NCBI RefSeq assembly: GCF_010731815.2
Contig: NZ_AP022593.1
Span: forward strand, 2,108,001-2,172,000
DNA: 64,000 nt
Reading direction: 5' to 3'
DNA from: Mycolicibacterium arabiense
GTDB lineage: Bacteria > Actinomycetota > Actinomycetes > Mycobacteriales > Mycobacteriaceae
Shown here: positions 1 to 9,045 of the stretch, piece after piece
How the letters are laid out: each line of letters opens with the position of its first letter
How positions within the stretch are numbered: the stretch's first letter is position 1
The notes under the pieces: model-generated
The model's database searches: none
The model's input: the letters and a program-made list of their open reading frames with translations, nothing else
What the model was told of the DNA's origin: nothing
Position numbers and translations under genes: made by a program

Positions 1-1753
<1,753 letters not shown>

Positions 1754-1774
1754 CGGCCTCGGCACGACCATCCC

Positions 1775-1830
1775 CGAGACTGCGGGGAGATCGCGATTCT
1801 CTCGACTTTCGCGCTCTCCCCGCAGTTTCG
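1775..1830. terminator. Long inverted repeat after accA3
   Basis: Arms at 1775-1790 and 1815-1830 (core ACTGCGGGGAGA against its exact complement) pair over 16 positions with one G-U. After one mismatch, five more pairs (CGCGA/TCGCG) follow, leaving a short loop. It starts 22 bases after the accA3 stop, so it could end transcription, although no U-run follows. The strength and symmetry also fit a dispersed palindromic repeat; only genome-wide counting would tell the two apart. Confidence 0.6.
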
Positions 1831-1856
1831 GCGTTTCACCAAGGAGGTGAGGACAC

Positions 1857-2189
1857 GTGGATCCCGTCGAGATCAACAACGGCACGTGGTACCTGAGGGC
1901 GCTGCGCTACGACGACCTGGTGGACGACCGCCCCGCGCTCGCCGAACTCGGCGAGACCGACCTGGACTACGTGCACGACGCCGAGGACGGCTGGGCGGAC
2001 GACACCCGCTACACGTGGGCCGTGTGCGAGCCGACCACGGGCGAGATGCTCGCCGAGGTAACGCTCGACCCGAAGACGTCGTTCATGAGCAGCCGGGCGC
2101 GCCCCGGTCACGAGGACGCCGCGGCGATGTCCGAGGACACCGTCCGCAGGTACGCCTCCGAGGTGCTCGGCCTGCGGGTCGAGACCTAG
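1857..2189 (+). CDS. Small conserved hypothetical protein
   Basis: A 110-residue acidic soluble protein of unknown function. The GTG start is chosen because a strong ribosome site (AAGGAGGT, 1841-1848) sits at good distance. The N-terminal part (NNGTWYLRALRYDD) superficially recalls the first strand of GNAT acetyltransferases, but the protein is too short for a whole GNAT domain and I see no acetyl-CoA loop, so no activity is assigned. No signal peptide or membrane segment. It lies downstream of accA3, and its TAG stop shares the CTAG palindrome with the stop of the convergent nucleotidyltransferase gene. Confidence 0.7.
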   Translation: MDPVEINNGTWYLRALRYDDLVDDRPALAELGETDLDYVHDAEDGWADDTRYTWAVCEPTTGEMLAEVTLDPKTSFMSSRARPGHEDAAAMSEDTVRRYASEVLGLRVET

Positions 2190-2725
2190 GGCTCATCGAC
2201 ATCGAGCCCGGTCGCCACGTCCCCACACTCCACCCGCACCACGTCGTCGCGCGAAGCCAGGAACGGCCGAGCACCCTCGTCGCCCGACAGCGTGCCGAGC
2301 AGCGCAGGCCAGAACCGGGACGCGATCACCACGGGGTGCCCGGGCCTGTCCCCGTAGGTGGCCCGCGCCAGGCCGGTCTCCGCCGACCGGGCCAGCACCC
2401 GCGCCACCACGTCGGCACCGACGTCGGGCGTGTCGACGGTGTGCAGCACGGCCAGCGCTGCGCCGTCGGCGGCTGACACCCCGGCCCGGACCGACGCGCT
2501 GACACCACTCGCCCAGTCGTCGGCGATGACCGCCCGCGCCGGTGCCGGCACGTCCACCACCGCGGCACCGAGCACGACCACGACGTCGTCGCAGCCGCCG
2601 TCGGCGAGCGCGGCGACCGCGCGTCCCAACCAATCACCGTGGTGGGCAAGGACTTTCGGCATGCCGTAGCGGGTGCCGGCTCCGGCGGCCAGCACGATGC
2701 CCGTGACCAGTTCCCGATTCGACAT
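2186..2725 (-). CDS. MocA/MobA-like molybdenum cofactor nucleotidyltransferase
   Basis: A 179-residue NTP transferase with the family's N-terminal signature LAAGAGTRYGMPK, where Lys and Arg bind the nucleotide triphosphate. The usual role is adding CMP (MocA) or GMP (MobA) to molybdopterin. Xanthine dehydrogenase genes lie within 7 kb (9046-12506), and the urate pathway faces this gene divergently, so it probably matures the cofactor of that enzyme. The ATG at 2725 is preceded by an AGGAGG site (2737-2742); longer versions in the same frame are not supported. CTP versus GTP specificity cannot be decided by eye. It ends in a CTAG palindrome shared with the convergent upstream gene. Confidence 0.8.
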   Translation of the reverse strand: MSNRELVTGIVLAAGAGTRYGMPKVLAHHGDWLGRAVAALADGGCDDVVVVLGAAVVDVPAPARAVIADDWASGVSASVRAGVSAADGAALAVLHTVDTPDVGADVVARVLARSAETGLARATYGDRPGHPVVIASRFWPALLGTLSGDEGARPFLASRDDVVRVECGDVATGLDVDEP

Positions 2726-2758
2726 GCGAATATCGTCCTCCTGCCCGATTCTTGACCG

Positions 2759-4675
2759 ATGACGGCCCAGACTCCGGCCCGCTCGGAGGCCACCGCCCGC
2801 AAGCGCGTGCACCCGGTGGACGAGGTGCTGCCCATCCCCCAGCTGGCGACGTACGGCTTCCAACACGTCGTCGCGTTCTACGCCGGCGCGGTGCTGGTGC
2901 CGATCCTGATCGCCAGCGCCATCGACCTGCCACCCGCGGATCTGGTCAAGCTGATCACCGCCGACCTGTTCACGTGCGGGATCGCCTCGATCGTCCAGGC
3001 GGTCGGGTTCTGGAAAGTCGGCGTGCGGCTCCCGCTGCTCCAAGGCGTGACGTTCGCGGGCGTGTCACCGATCATCGCGATCGGCCTCGCCCACGGTGGC
3101 GGCGCACCCAGCCTGCTCTATGTGTACGGCGCCGTCATCGTGGCGGGCGTCTTCACGTTCCTCATCGCGCCGATCTTCATCAAACTGCTGCGCTTCTTTC
3201 CGCCCGTGGTCACCGGCACGCTCATCACGATCATTGGGCTGTGTCTCGTGCCCGTCGGTGCGCACGACGCCGTCGTCAACCCGCACACCGGCGAGACCGA
3301 TCCGACCAACGTGCGGTGGCTGCTCTACGCGCTGGGCACCATCGCGATCATCGTTGCGATCCAACGCATCTTCCGCGGGTTCCTCTCGACCATCGCGGTG
3401 CTGCTGGGCCTCGTGATCGGCTGTGCGGTGGCATTCGCGTTGGGCGACATGGACTTCGACGCGGTAGGTCAGGCGTCGGCGTTCGGCTTCACCCCACCCT
3501 TCCTGTTCGGCATGCCCAAGTTCGACTTCGTCGCGTGCCTGACGATGATCATCGTGCTGCTCATCACGGCCGTGGAGTCGACCGGCAGCACGTACGCGAC
3601 CGGTGAGATCGTCGGCAAGCGGATCAAGCCGTCCGACATCGGCAACGTGCTGCGCGCCGACGGCATCGCCACCACCATCGGCGGCATCTTCAACTCCTTC
3701 CCGTACACGGCGTTCTCGGAGAACGTCGGCCTGGTCCGGCTGACCGGGGTGAAGAGCCGCTGGGTCGTCGCCGCCGCGGGCGCGATCATGATCGCCCTCG
3801 GCTTCCTGCCCAAGGTCGCCGCCATCGTGTCCTCCATCCCACAGCCCGTGCTGGGCGGGGCGGCACTGACCCTGTTCGCCACCGTGGCCGTCGTCGGCAT
3901 CCAGACGCTGGGCAAGGTCGACTTCACCGACCATCGCAACCTCATCATCGTGACGACCAGCGTCGCCCTGGCACTGTGGGTGACGAGTTATCCCGATGTG
4001 GCGCAGGCACTTCCGCCCGGCATCGACCTGCTTTTCGGCAGCGGCATCAGCATCGGCGCGATCAGCGCAATACTGCTCAACGTGGTGTTCTTCCACCTCG
4101 GCTCGCGGGGGCCGCGCGTCGCCGGCGGCGGCGCCATCACCCTCGACGAGGTGAACGCCATGACCGAGGAGCGGTTCACCGAGGTGTTCGGCCACGTGGT
4201 TCAGGACGTGCCCTGGGCGGTCGAGCGCGCGTACGCCGCCCGCCCGTTCGCCGACACCAGGACCCTGCGCGAGGCTTTTCAGGACGCCGTGCTGACGGGG
4301 TCGCCCGAACAACAGACCGAATTGCTGCGAGCGTTCCCCGATCTGGGCGCCGAGGACGAGGTGGGTCACGCCTTGGCCGTCGATCACGCGGCGCTGTCGA
4401 ACCTGGACGCCGACGACCACGACGACGTGGTGCACCTCGCAGGCGCGTACCGGGAGCACTTCGGCTTCCCGCTCATCATCTGCGCCCGCGAGACCGCCCG
4501 CTTCGACCGCGTGCTGCGCAACGGCTGGTCGCGGATCGACAACTCACCGGCCGTGGAGCGGGCGTTCGCGCTCATCGAGGTGGCCAAGATCGCCAACTAC
4601 CGGTTCGGTGACCTGGTGGCCGACGCCAACCCCATCGCCGCGGCCCGGTTCGGCCGGCTCGACGAATTCCAGTAG
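2759..4675 (+). CDS. NCS2 urate/xanthine permease fused to a degenerate OHCU-decarboxylase domain
   Basis: A 638-residue fusion. Residues about 20-455 are an NCS2 nucleobase:cation symporter with some 12-14 hydrophobic segments and the family hallmark FSENVGLVRLTGVKSR, expected to import urate or xanthine. Residues about 465-638 are homologous to 2-oxo-4-hydroxy-4-carboxy-5-ureidoimidazoline (OHCU) decarboxylase, with FGFPLIICAR and the final helical layout kept. The catalytic His of that family is replaced: AFPDL with Phe526 where HPDL/HPRI is expected. The usual Glu-Gln is Asp542-His543. The domain is therefore probably non-catalytic, perhaps a binding or channelling module. The stop directly abuts the ATG of an intact OHCU decarboxylase, consistent with one operon. 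Confidence 0.88.
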   Translation: MTAQTPARSEATARKRVHPVDEVLPIPQLATYGFQHVVAFYAGAVLVPILIASAIDLPPADLVKLITADLFTCGIASIVQAVGFWKVGVRLPLLQGVTFAGVSPIIAIGLAHGGGAPSLLYVYGAVIVAGVFTFLIAPIFIKLLRFFPPVVTGTLITIIGLCLVPVGAHDAVVNPHTGETDPTNVRWLLYALGTIAIIVAIQRIFRGFLSTIAVLLGLVIGCAVAFALGDMDFDAVGQASAFGFTPPFLFGMPKFDFVACLTMIIVLLITAVESTGSTYATGEIVGKRIKPSDIGNVLRADGIATTIGGIFNSFPYTAFSENVGLVRLTGVKSRWVVAAAGAIMIALGFLPKVAAIVSSIPQPVLGGAALTLFATVAVVGIQTLGKVDFTDHRNLIIVTTSVALALWVTSYPDVAQALPPGIDLLFGSGISIGAISAILLNVVFFHLGSRGPRVAGGGAITLDEVNAMTEERFTEVFGHVVQDVPWAVERAYAARPFADTRTLREAFQDAVLTGSPEQQTELLRAFPDLGAEDEVGHALAVDHAALSNLDADDHDDVVHLAGAYREHFGFPLIICARETARFDRVLRNGWSRIDNSPAVERAFALIEVAKIANYRFGDLVADANPIAAARFGRLDEFQ

Positions 4676-5179
4676 ATGTCGGGCGTCGACGAGTTCAACC
4701 GGATGAGCGAGCGGCAGCGCATGCACGTGCTGTTCGGCGTCTGCTCCTCGACGATCTGGGCCAGGCGCGTGCTCGCCGGCGGCCCCTTTCCGGACGCCGC
4801 CGCGCTGCTCGATCGCGCGGACCGGGTGCTGGCGGAGCTTCCGGACGCCGAGATCGACGCGGCGCTCGACGGTCATCCCCGCATCGGGGCACGCGCGGAC
4901 AATCCCTCGTCAGCCCGCGAGCAGGCCCGCGTCGCCGACGCCGCAGCCGAGGTGAAAACCGCACTGGCAGACAGAAACCGGGAGTACGAGGACCGGTTCG
5001 GCTACGTCTATCTGGTGTGCGCCAGCGGGCGGACGGCCGAGGAACTGCTCGCGATCCTGACCGAGCGGCTCGGCAACGATCCAGAGACCGAGCGCCGGGT
5101 GATGCGCAACGAGCTGGCCAAGATCAATCGGCTGCGCCTGGAGCGACTGCTTGCCTCCCCTGGCAGGCTGGAGGGATGA
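4676..5179 (+). CDS. uraD: OHCU decarboxylase (allantoin-forming)
   Basis: Converts OHCU, the HIU-hydrolase product, to S-allantoin with loss of CO2, fixing the stereochemistry of urate breakdown. 167 residues, normal for the family. The catalytic His67 (GHPRIG) and the following Glu82-Gln83 (SAREQ) are present, unlike in the domain fused to the permease just upstream. The ATG follows the permease stop with no gap, and the TGA overlaps the next ATG (ATGA), so translation is coupled with HIU hydrolase. Gene order permease-decarboxylase-hydrolase-uricase makes the assignment secure. Confidence 0.92.
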   Translation: MSGVDEFNRMSERQRMHVLFGVCSSTIWARRVLAGGPFPDAAALLDRADRVLAELPDAEIDAALDGHPRIGARADNPSSAREQARVADAAAEVKTALADRNREYEDRFGYVYLVCASGRTAEELLAILTERLGNDPETERRVMRNELAKINRLRLERLLASPGRLEG

Positions 5180-5496
5180 CGATCTCGACCCACGTCCTCG
5201 ACGCCGTCGCAGGCACACCAGCCGCGGGTGTCGCCGTCACCCTTCTCGACGCCGACCACACCGTCGTGTCCGGCGGGGCCACCGACGACGACGGCCGCAT
5301 CGCCCGGGTGGCCGAGACGCTGCCCGCCGGTGTGTACCGGCTCCGGTTCGACACCGGAGCGTACTTCGCGCGTCTCGGTGTGCCCGCGTTCTATCCGGAG
5401 GTCACCGTGACGTTCGAGATCGTCGACGCGGCAGCGCATCACCACGTGCCACTGCTGCTGTCGCCGTACGCCTATTCGACCTACCGAGGGAGCTGA
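5176..5496 (+). CDS. uraH: 5-hydroxyisourate hydrolase (transthyretin-like)
   Basis: Hydrolyses 5-hydroxyisourate, the unstable uricase product, to OHCU. 106 residues from the ATG that overlaps the uraD stop; longer in-frame versions would run inside uraD. The family signatures are intact: N-terminal STHVLDAVAGTPA with the catalytic His, the internal arginine in YRLRF, the FYPEV strand, and the invariant C-terminal YRGS. Cytosolic, no signal peptide. It sits between OHCU decarboxylase and uricase, one base before the uricase GTG. Confidence 0.95.
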   Translation: MTISTHVLDAVAGTPAAGVAVTLLDADHTVVSGGATDDDGRIARVAETLPAGVYRLRFDTGAYFARLGVPAFYPEVTVTFEIVDAAAHHHVPLLLSPYAYSTYRGS

Positions 5497-5497
5497 C

Positions 5498-6397
5498 GTG
5501 TCGGGCATCATCCTGGGCGAGAACCAGTACGGCAAGGCCGAGAACCGCATCGTCAGGATCTACCGCGACACGCCCCGGCACGAGATCCACGACGTCAACG
5601 TGTCGACCTGTCTGCGTGGCGACTTCAGCGCCGCCCACCTCGAGGGCGACCAGTCCGACGTGCTGCCCACCGACACGCAGAAGCAGACCGCCTACGCCTA
5701 CGCGAAGGAGAAGGCTCTGCGGTCGATCGAGGACTACGGCCTGGCACTGGCCCGCCACTTCGTCCACGACGTCGCCCCGGTCACCGCGGCCCGCATCGAG
5801 ATCGACGAATATGCCTGGGAGCGAGCGGAAGTCAACGGCGCCGGGCACGATCACACCTGGGTGCGCAAGGGCCAGGAGGTGCGCACCGCCGCCGTCACGG
5901 TGGACGCCGATGGCGAGTGGGTGGTGGCCGGGTTCAAGGACCTGGTGATCCTCAAGTCGACGGGGTCGGAGTTCGCCGGGTTCCTCACCGACCCCTACAC
6001 CGTCCTCGAGCCGACGCACGATCGCGTGATGGCGACCTCACTCGTCGCCCAGTGGCGCTTCGACACCACCGAGGTCGCATGGGAGCCCACCTACGTCGAC
6101 GTCAAGGCCCGGCTGATCGAGCAGTTCGCCGTCGTGCAGTCGCTGGCCCTGCAGCAGACGCTGTTTCACATGGGCAGGGCGGTCCTGGAGCACCATCCCG
6201 AGATCGTCGAGATCCGGTTGTCGGCGCCCAACAAGCACCACTTCCCCTACGATCTCGCGCCATTCGGCATCGACAACCACAACGAGGTGTTCCACGCCGA
6301 CGACCGGCCGTACGGGCTCATTCAGGCGACGGTCACCCGCGACGACGCTCCCCCGGCCGGCCCCGCGTGGGACGTCCAGCGCGGCTGGCTCGGCTGA
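5498..6397 (+). CDS. pucL: Uricase (factor-independent urate hydroxylase)
   Basis: Oxidises urate with O2 to 5-hydroxyisourate and H2O2 without metal or flavin. 299 residues, the usual bacterial length. Expected active-site elements are present: Lys in NQYGK, Thr in LPTDTQKQT, and the NKHHFPYD segment carrying the histidine and substrate-binding residues. The GTG start lies one base after the HIU hydrolase stop. It ends 7 bases before the stop of the convergent sigF, so no terminator separates the two transcripts here. Confidence 0.95.
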   Translation: MSGIILGENQYGKAENRIVRIYRDTPRHEIHDVNVSTCLRGDFSAAHLEGDQSDVLPTDTQKQTAYAYAKEKALRSIEDYGLALARHFVHDVAPVTAARIEIDEYAWERAEVNGAGHDHTWVRKGQEVRTAAVTVDADGEWVVAGFKDLVILKSTGSEFAGFLTDPYTVLEPTHDRVMATSLVAQWRFDTTEVAWEPTYVDVKARLIEQFAVVQSLALQQTLFHMGRAVLEHHPEIVEIRLSAPNKHHFPYDLAPFGIDNHNEVFHADDRPYGLIQATVTRDDAPPAGPAWDVQRGWLG

Positions 6398-6404
6398 GCG
6401 GCGC

Positions 6405-7193
6405 CTATTCCAGCTGGTCGCGCAGCTGCGCCAGCGACTTGGCGAGCAGCCGTGACACGTGCATCTGGGAGATGCCGACGCGTTCCGCGATCTGGGTCTG
6501 GGTGAGTGACTCGAAGAACCTCAGCACCAGCACCGTGCGTTCGCGTTCGGGCAGCGATGCGAGCAAGGGGCGCAACGCCTCTCGATTCTCGATCCGGTCG
6601 AGGTTGCTGTCCATGTCGCCGAGCGTGTCGGCGATCGCCGGCGCCTCCTCGGTGCCGCTGCCGCCGCCGTCGATGGACATGGTGTTGTACGAGCTGCCAG
6701 CGATGAGGCCTTCGACCACTTCCTCGCGGTCCATCTCGAGTTCGGCGGCGAGTTCCGTCGGCGTGGGCGCCCGACCGAGGCGCTGCGACATCTCGGCGGT
6801 CGCCGCGCCGAGGCGCAGGTGCAGTTCCTTGAGCCGCCGCGGCACCTTCACCGACCAACTGTTGTCGCGGAAGTGCCGCCGGACCTCGCCCATGATGGTC
6901 GGCACCGCGAACGATACGAAGTCCGAGCCGGCGTTCACGTCGAATCTGATGACGGCGTTGACCAACCCGACGCGGGCGACCTGAACAAGGTCGTCGCGTG
7001 ACTCGCCGCGACCGTCGAATCTGCGGGCGATGTGGTCGGCCAGGGGGAGGCAGCGCTCGACGATCCGGTCACGCTGGCGACTGAACGCGGGCGTCCCCTC
7101 GTCGAGGTCGGCCAAGGTGCGGAACATGTCGATGACGTCCGCGTACTCCGAGTTCGATCGTGCCGGCGAACCCTGGGAGGACGACGCCGTCAC
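6405..7193 (-). CDS. sigF: RNA polymerase sigma factor SigF
   Basis: Stress/stationary-phase sigma factor of the SigB/SigF class. 262 residues from the GTG at 7193, which overlaps the rsbW stop (GTGA); M. tuberculosis SigF has 261. Region 2 is FDGRGESRDDLVQVARVGL with FVSFAVPTIMGEVRRHFRD. The region 3 part follows KVPRRLKELHLRLG, and region 4 ends with an HTH (TQTQIAERVGISQMHVSRLL). It is co-transcribed with the anti-sigma gene rsbW upstream, as in M. tuberculosis Rv3287c-Rv3286c. Longer N-terminal extensions of the frame merely overlap rsbW and are rejected. Confidence 0.96.
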   Translation of the reverse strand: MTASSSQGSPARSNSEYADVIDMFRTLADLDEGTPAFSRQRDRIVERCLPLADHIARRFDGRGESRDDLVQVARVGLVNAVIRFDVNAGSDFVSFAVPTIMGEVRRHFRDNSWSVKVPRRLKELHLRLGAATAEMSQRLGRAPTPTELAAELEMDREEVVEGLIAGSSYNTMSIDGGGSGTEEAPAIADTLGDMDSNLDRIENREALRPLLASLPERERTVLVLRFFESLTQTQIAERVGISQMHVSRLLAKSLAQLRDQLE

Positions 7194-7594
7194 CGAAGAG
7201 AACTCACTCGTCTCGTCGACATGGAGATGCCTACGATCTGCCCGTCGCCCGACCCTTGGCCGTCTTGATAGGTCTTGATGTCGTCGGTCAGCGAGCTGAG
7301 CACGTGCCAGCTGAAGCTTCCGGGTTCCATGATGTCGGTCGTGGTACACGACGTCGACGCGTCGATGACGACCTCTTCCAGTTCGGAGCGCACGACCACC
7401 ACCAGCGTGGCGTCGGGAACGGCGGAGCGGATCAGACGGGTGCATGCCTCGTCGACGGCGAGGCGCAGATCGGCGACGGTGTCGGAATCCAGGTCCTCGA
7501 AGGTGCCCACCGCCGCAACGAGGGTGCGCAGGAGCGCCAGGTTCTCCAACCTGGCGGCGACCCTGAATTCGACCTTGTCGTCCACTTCTGCCAC
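7190..7594 (-). CDS. rsbW: Anti-sigma-F factor RsbW (UsfX)
   Basis: GHKL-type serine kinase/anti-sigma factor that holds SigF inactive until anti-anti-sigma factors release it. 134 residues, slightly shorter than UsfX. The N-box region reads LRLAVDEACTRL, with Glu and Asp for the kinase fold; the Asn usually expected here is not evident, so it may bind rather than phosphorylate. The GTG start has an acceptable upstream region, and the stop overlaps sigF by four bases. A candidate SigF-type promoter lies 28 bases upstream (7622-7646), fitting known autoregulation in mycobacteria. Confidence 0.93.
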   Translation of the reverse strand: MAEVDDKVEFRVAARLENLALLRTLVAAVGTFEDLDSDTVADLRLAVDEACTRLIRSAVPDATLVVVVRSELEEVVIDASTSCTTTDIMEPGSFSWHVLSSLTDDIKTYQDGQGSGDGQIVGISMSTRRVSSLR

Positions 7595-7621
7595 GCGTCC
7601 TCCTGCCGACCTCCCGAGAGA

Positions 7622-7646
7622 CTACCCCCGGCTGATTTTCATCCAC
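7622..7646 (-). promoter_or_regulatory. Candidate SigF promoter of rsbW-sigF
   Basis: On the minus strand a -10-like GGGTAG (7627-7622) is preceded by 15 bases and a GTGG (7646-7643). The mycobacterial SigF consensus is roughly GTTT-N15-17-GGGTA, so the -10 matches well and the -35 only partly. Its position 28 bases before the rsbW GTG and the known autoregulation of this operon favour it. The rest of 7595-7847 shows nothing else clear. Confidence 0.4.
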
Positions 7647-7811
7647 TCGCGAACCATCCGTTGCCCCACCGGAGGCAGGACGCGGGGTCGATGTCGTCGA
7701 CCTGGCGGCCCCCTCGCGGCATGCGCGCAGGACCGGCGAGGCACGCCATGACCCGGCTCAGGTAACCGTTTTTAGGGTCGGCTAAACCCGGGCCCAACCC
7801 GCCGGATGTTG

Positions 7812-7837
7812 CGTTTGGCGAGCGATCTTGACGGGAA
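7812..7837 (+). promoter_or_regulatory. Candidate SigF promoter of the csbD-like gene
   Basis: GTTT (7812-7815), a 16-base spacer, then GGGAAG (7832-7837). This fits the spacing and -35 of SigF promoters but has A for T in the -10. It lies only 10 bases before the ATG, so the GGGAA could instead be a weak ribosome site. CsbD-family genes are typical general-stress sigma targets, which supports the promoter reading. Confidence 0.35.
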
Positions 7838-7847
7838 GACAGCAGTC

Positions 7848-8084
7848 ATGAGCGATCAGAACAGTGGACCCGCTGAGGGCATCAAGGGCATCGTCGAGGA
7901 CGTCAAGGGCAAGGCGAAGGAAGCCGTCGGCACCGTCACGGGGCGCGGCGACCTGGTGAACGAGGGCGAGGCCCAGCAGGACAAGGCCGAGGCCCAGCGC
8001 GAGGCTGCCAAGAAGGAAGCACAGGCCGACGCCGCGCGCGCCGGCGCCGCCGCTGCAGAGAAGCGCCAGCAAGCCAACCAGTAG
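7848..8084 (+). CDS. CsbD-family general stress protein
   Basis: A 78-residue, highly charged, alanine-rich protein. The N-terminal half carries the CsbD pattern (GIKGIVEDVKGKAKEAVGTVTG followed by DLVNEGEAQQDKAEAQ), and the C-terminal half is an Ala/Glu/Lys helix. CsbD proteins accumulate under stress in many bacteria, but their molecular role is unknown. The ATG giving MSDQNSG is preferred over the upstream in-frame ATG at 7806 because family members start close to the KGK repeat. It is adjacent to rsbW-sigF, has a candidate SigF promoter, and is followed by a strong terminator, so it is probably a single-gene SigF target. Confidence 0.85.
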   Translation: MSDQNSGPAEGIKGIVEDVKGKAKEAVGTVTGRGDLVNEGEAQQDKAEAQREAAKKEAQADAARAGAAAAEKRQQANQ

Positions 8085-8096
8085 TCGATCGACGAG

Positions 8097-8127
8097 GGGC
8101 CCGGCCGGAGTGAATCCGGTCGGGCCC
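8097..8127 (+). terminator. Strong GC-rich terminator hairpin after the csbD-like gene
   Basis: GGGCCCGGCCGG (8097-8108) pairs with CCGGTCGGGCCC (8116-8127) over 12 positions, one of them G-U, around a 7-base loop. It begins 12 bases after the stop codon and is followed by a mildly T-rich tail (TTCGTCGT), as usual for mycobacterial intrinsic terminators. Confidence 0.8.
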
Positions 8128-8159
8128 TTCGTCGTGCCGATGCAGGGCTAGCCGTCCAG

Positions 8160-8495
8160 CTAGTCCAGACGTTCCGCGATGCGCTTGATCGCAGCCAGAC
8201 GTTGGTCCCACTGGCGCCCGATGGTCTCGAGTTCCGTGGCGAGCGCGCTCAGCCGCGCGCCCAACGCCCGGTATCGCACCTCGCGTCCGGACCTCATCGA
8301 GTCGACGAGCCCCGCCTCGGTCAGCACCGCCAGGTGTTTGGCAATCGCCTGCCTACTCACCGGAACCCGGGCCGCGAGCGCGCTCGCGGACAGATCCTCC
8401 CGCCCGACCTCGGTCAGGATGCGCCAGCGGGTCTCGTCGGCGAGTGCTGCCAGGACGGCGGGGACCTCACCGACCACCCCGTCGTCGCCGCTCAT
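8160..8495 (-). CDS. ArsR-family transcriptional repressor
   Basis: A 111-residue winged-helix regulator: LAALADETRWRILTEV opens the domain, VSRQAIAKHLAVLTEAGLV is the recognition helix, and SGREVRYRAL the wing. No metal-binding cysteines (ELCVCDL-type) are seen, so it belongs to the metal-independent group usually coupled to SRPBCC proteins. Its ATG overlaps the stop of the SRPBCC gene (ATGA), and both are read from a promoter region holding two identical-arm palindromes (8945-8998), the likely operators for autoregulation. Confidence 0.9.
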   Translation of the reverse strand: MSGDDGVVGEVPAVLAALADETRWRILTEVGREDLSASALAARVPVSRQAIAKHLAVLTEAGLVDSMRSGREVRYRALGARLSALATELETIGRQWDQRLAAIKRIAERLD

Positions 8496-8920
8496 CGCGA
8501 CTCGACGAACGCCACCAGTTCGCCGAGTTCGGCCTCCCAGCCACCGACGTTGCCCTCGTGCTGGCCCGCGGGATCGTCGAGCTCCTCGAAGCCGGTCTCC
8601 AGCAGCGACAGGCGCGTGCCCGACGCGATCTCGGCCAGGTCGAAGCGGACGACGGTCGAGTTGCCGGGCGCCGGGTCGGCGCCTGCCACGTGGGCCCACC
8701 GGTAGATCAGCGTCTTGGGCCGGTCGACGTGCTCGATGGTGACGCGGGATTCCGCGCCGTGCTCGGTCCACCCGAACAGTCCCTTACCACCCGGGCGGGC
8801 GTCGAACTCACAGCGGTCGCCGAACCACTCGGCAATGAGGTCCGGTTCGGTGAGTGCGGCCCAGACCCTCTCCACCGGGGCATCGATGTCGATGGACTTG
8901 GTGATCTCGAGTGTCGCCAT
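8492..8920 (-). CDS. SRPBCC (AHSA1-like) domain protein
   Basis: A 142-residue START/AHSA1-type hydrophobic-cavity protein: MATLEITKSIDIDAP, ERVWAALTEPDLIAEWFGD and the C-terminal GGWEAELGELVAFVE are the standard landmarks. Such proteins paired with ArsR regulators are common in actinobacteria; their ligands are mostly unknown. The ATG at 8920 has a GGAGAA-type site upstream, and a longer frame would run through the operator region. Translationally coupled to the ArsR gene. Confidence 0.88.
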   Translation of the reverse strand: MATLEITKSIDIDAPVERVWAALTEPDLIAEWFGDRCEFDARPGGKGLFGWTEHGAESRVTIEHVDRPKTLIYRWAHVAGADPAPGNSTVVRFDLAEIASGTRLSLLETGFEELDDPAGQHEGNVGGWEAELGELVAFVESR

Positions 8921-8944
8921 GGCGGTTCTCCTTCGGTCGGTGAT

Positions 8945-8964
8945 GTGCAACTCGATGGTTGCAC
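8945..8964. promoter_or_regulatory. Operator-like palindrome 1 (GTGCAAC-N6-GTTGCAC)
   Basis: A perfect 7-6-7 inverted repeat located 24 bases upstream of the SRPBCC start. A second copy with the same arms lies 34 bases further on. Such paired palindromes before an arsR operon are the expected binding sites of the ArsR dimer. Confidence 0.75.
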
Positions 8965-8978
8965 GATCCTCCCATTTC

Positions 8979-8998
8979 GTGCAACCCCCGAGTTGCAC
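8979..8998. promoter_or_regulatory. Operator-like palindrome 2 (GTGCAAC-N6-GTTGCAC)
   Basis: Second perfect copy of the 7-6-7 palindrome, centre to centre 34 bases from the first. It lies 47 bases before the xanthine dehydrogenase ATG, so the regulator could also influence that divergent operon. Confidence 0.75.
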
Positions 8999-9045
8999 TA
9001 TTGGATCGAGGTGCGTGGGACGCCCCCGGTGCCTACCGTCTAGTG

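Noticed and set aside
3065..4459. Long open frame antisense to the permease, and many similar antisense frames
   Set aside because: Typical shadow frames of high-GC coding DNA: compositionally biased, no domain, no ribosome site, and fully inside secure genes.
7275..7751. Plus-strand frame across rsbW
   Set aside because: Low-complexity Ser/Thr/Arg translation antisense to a well supported gene.
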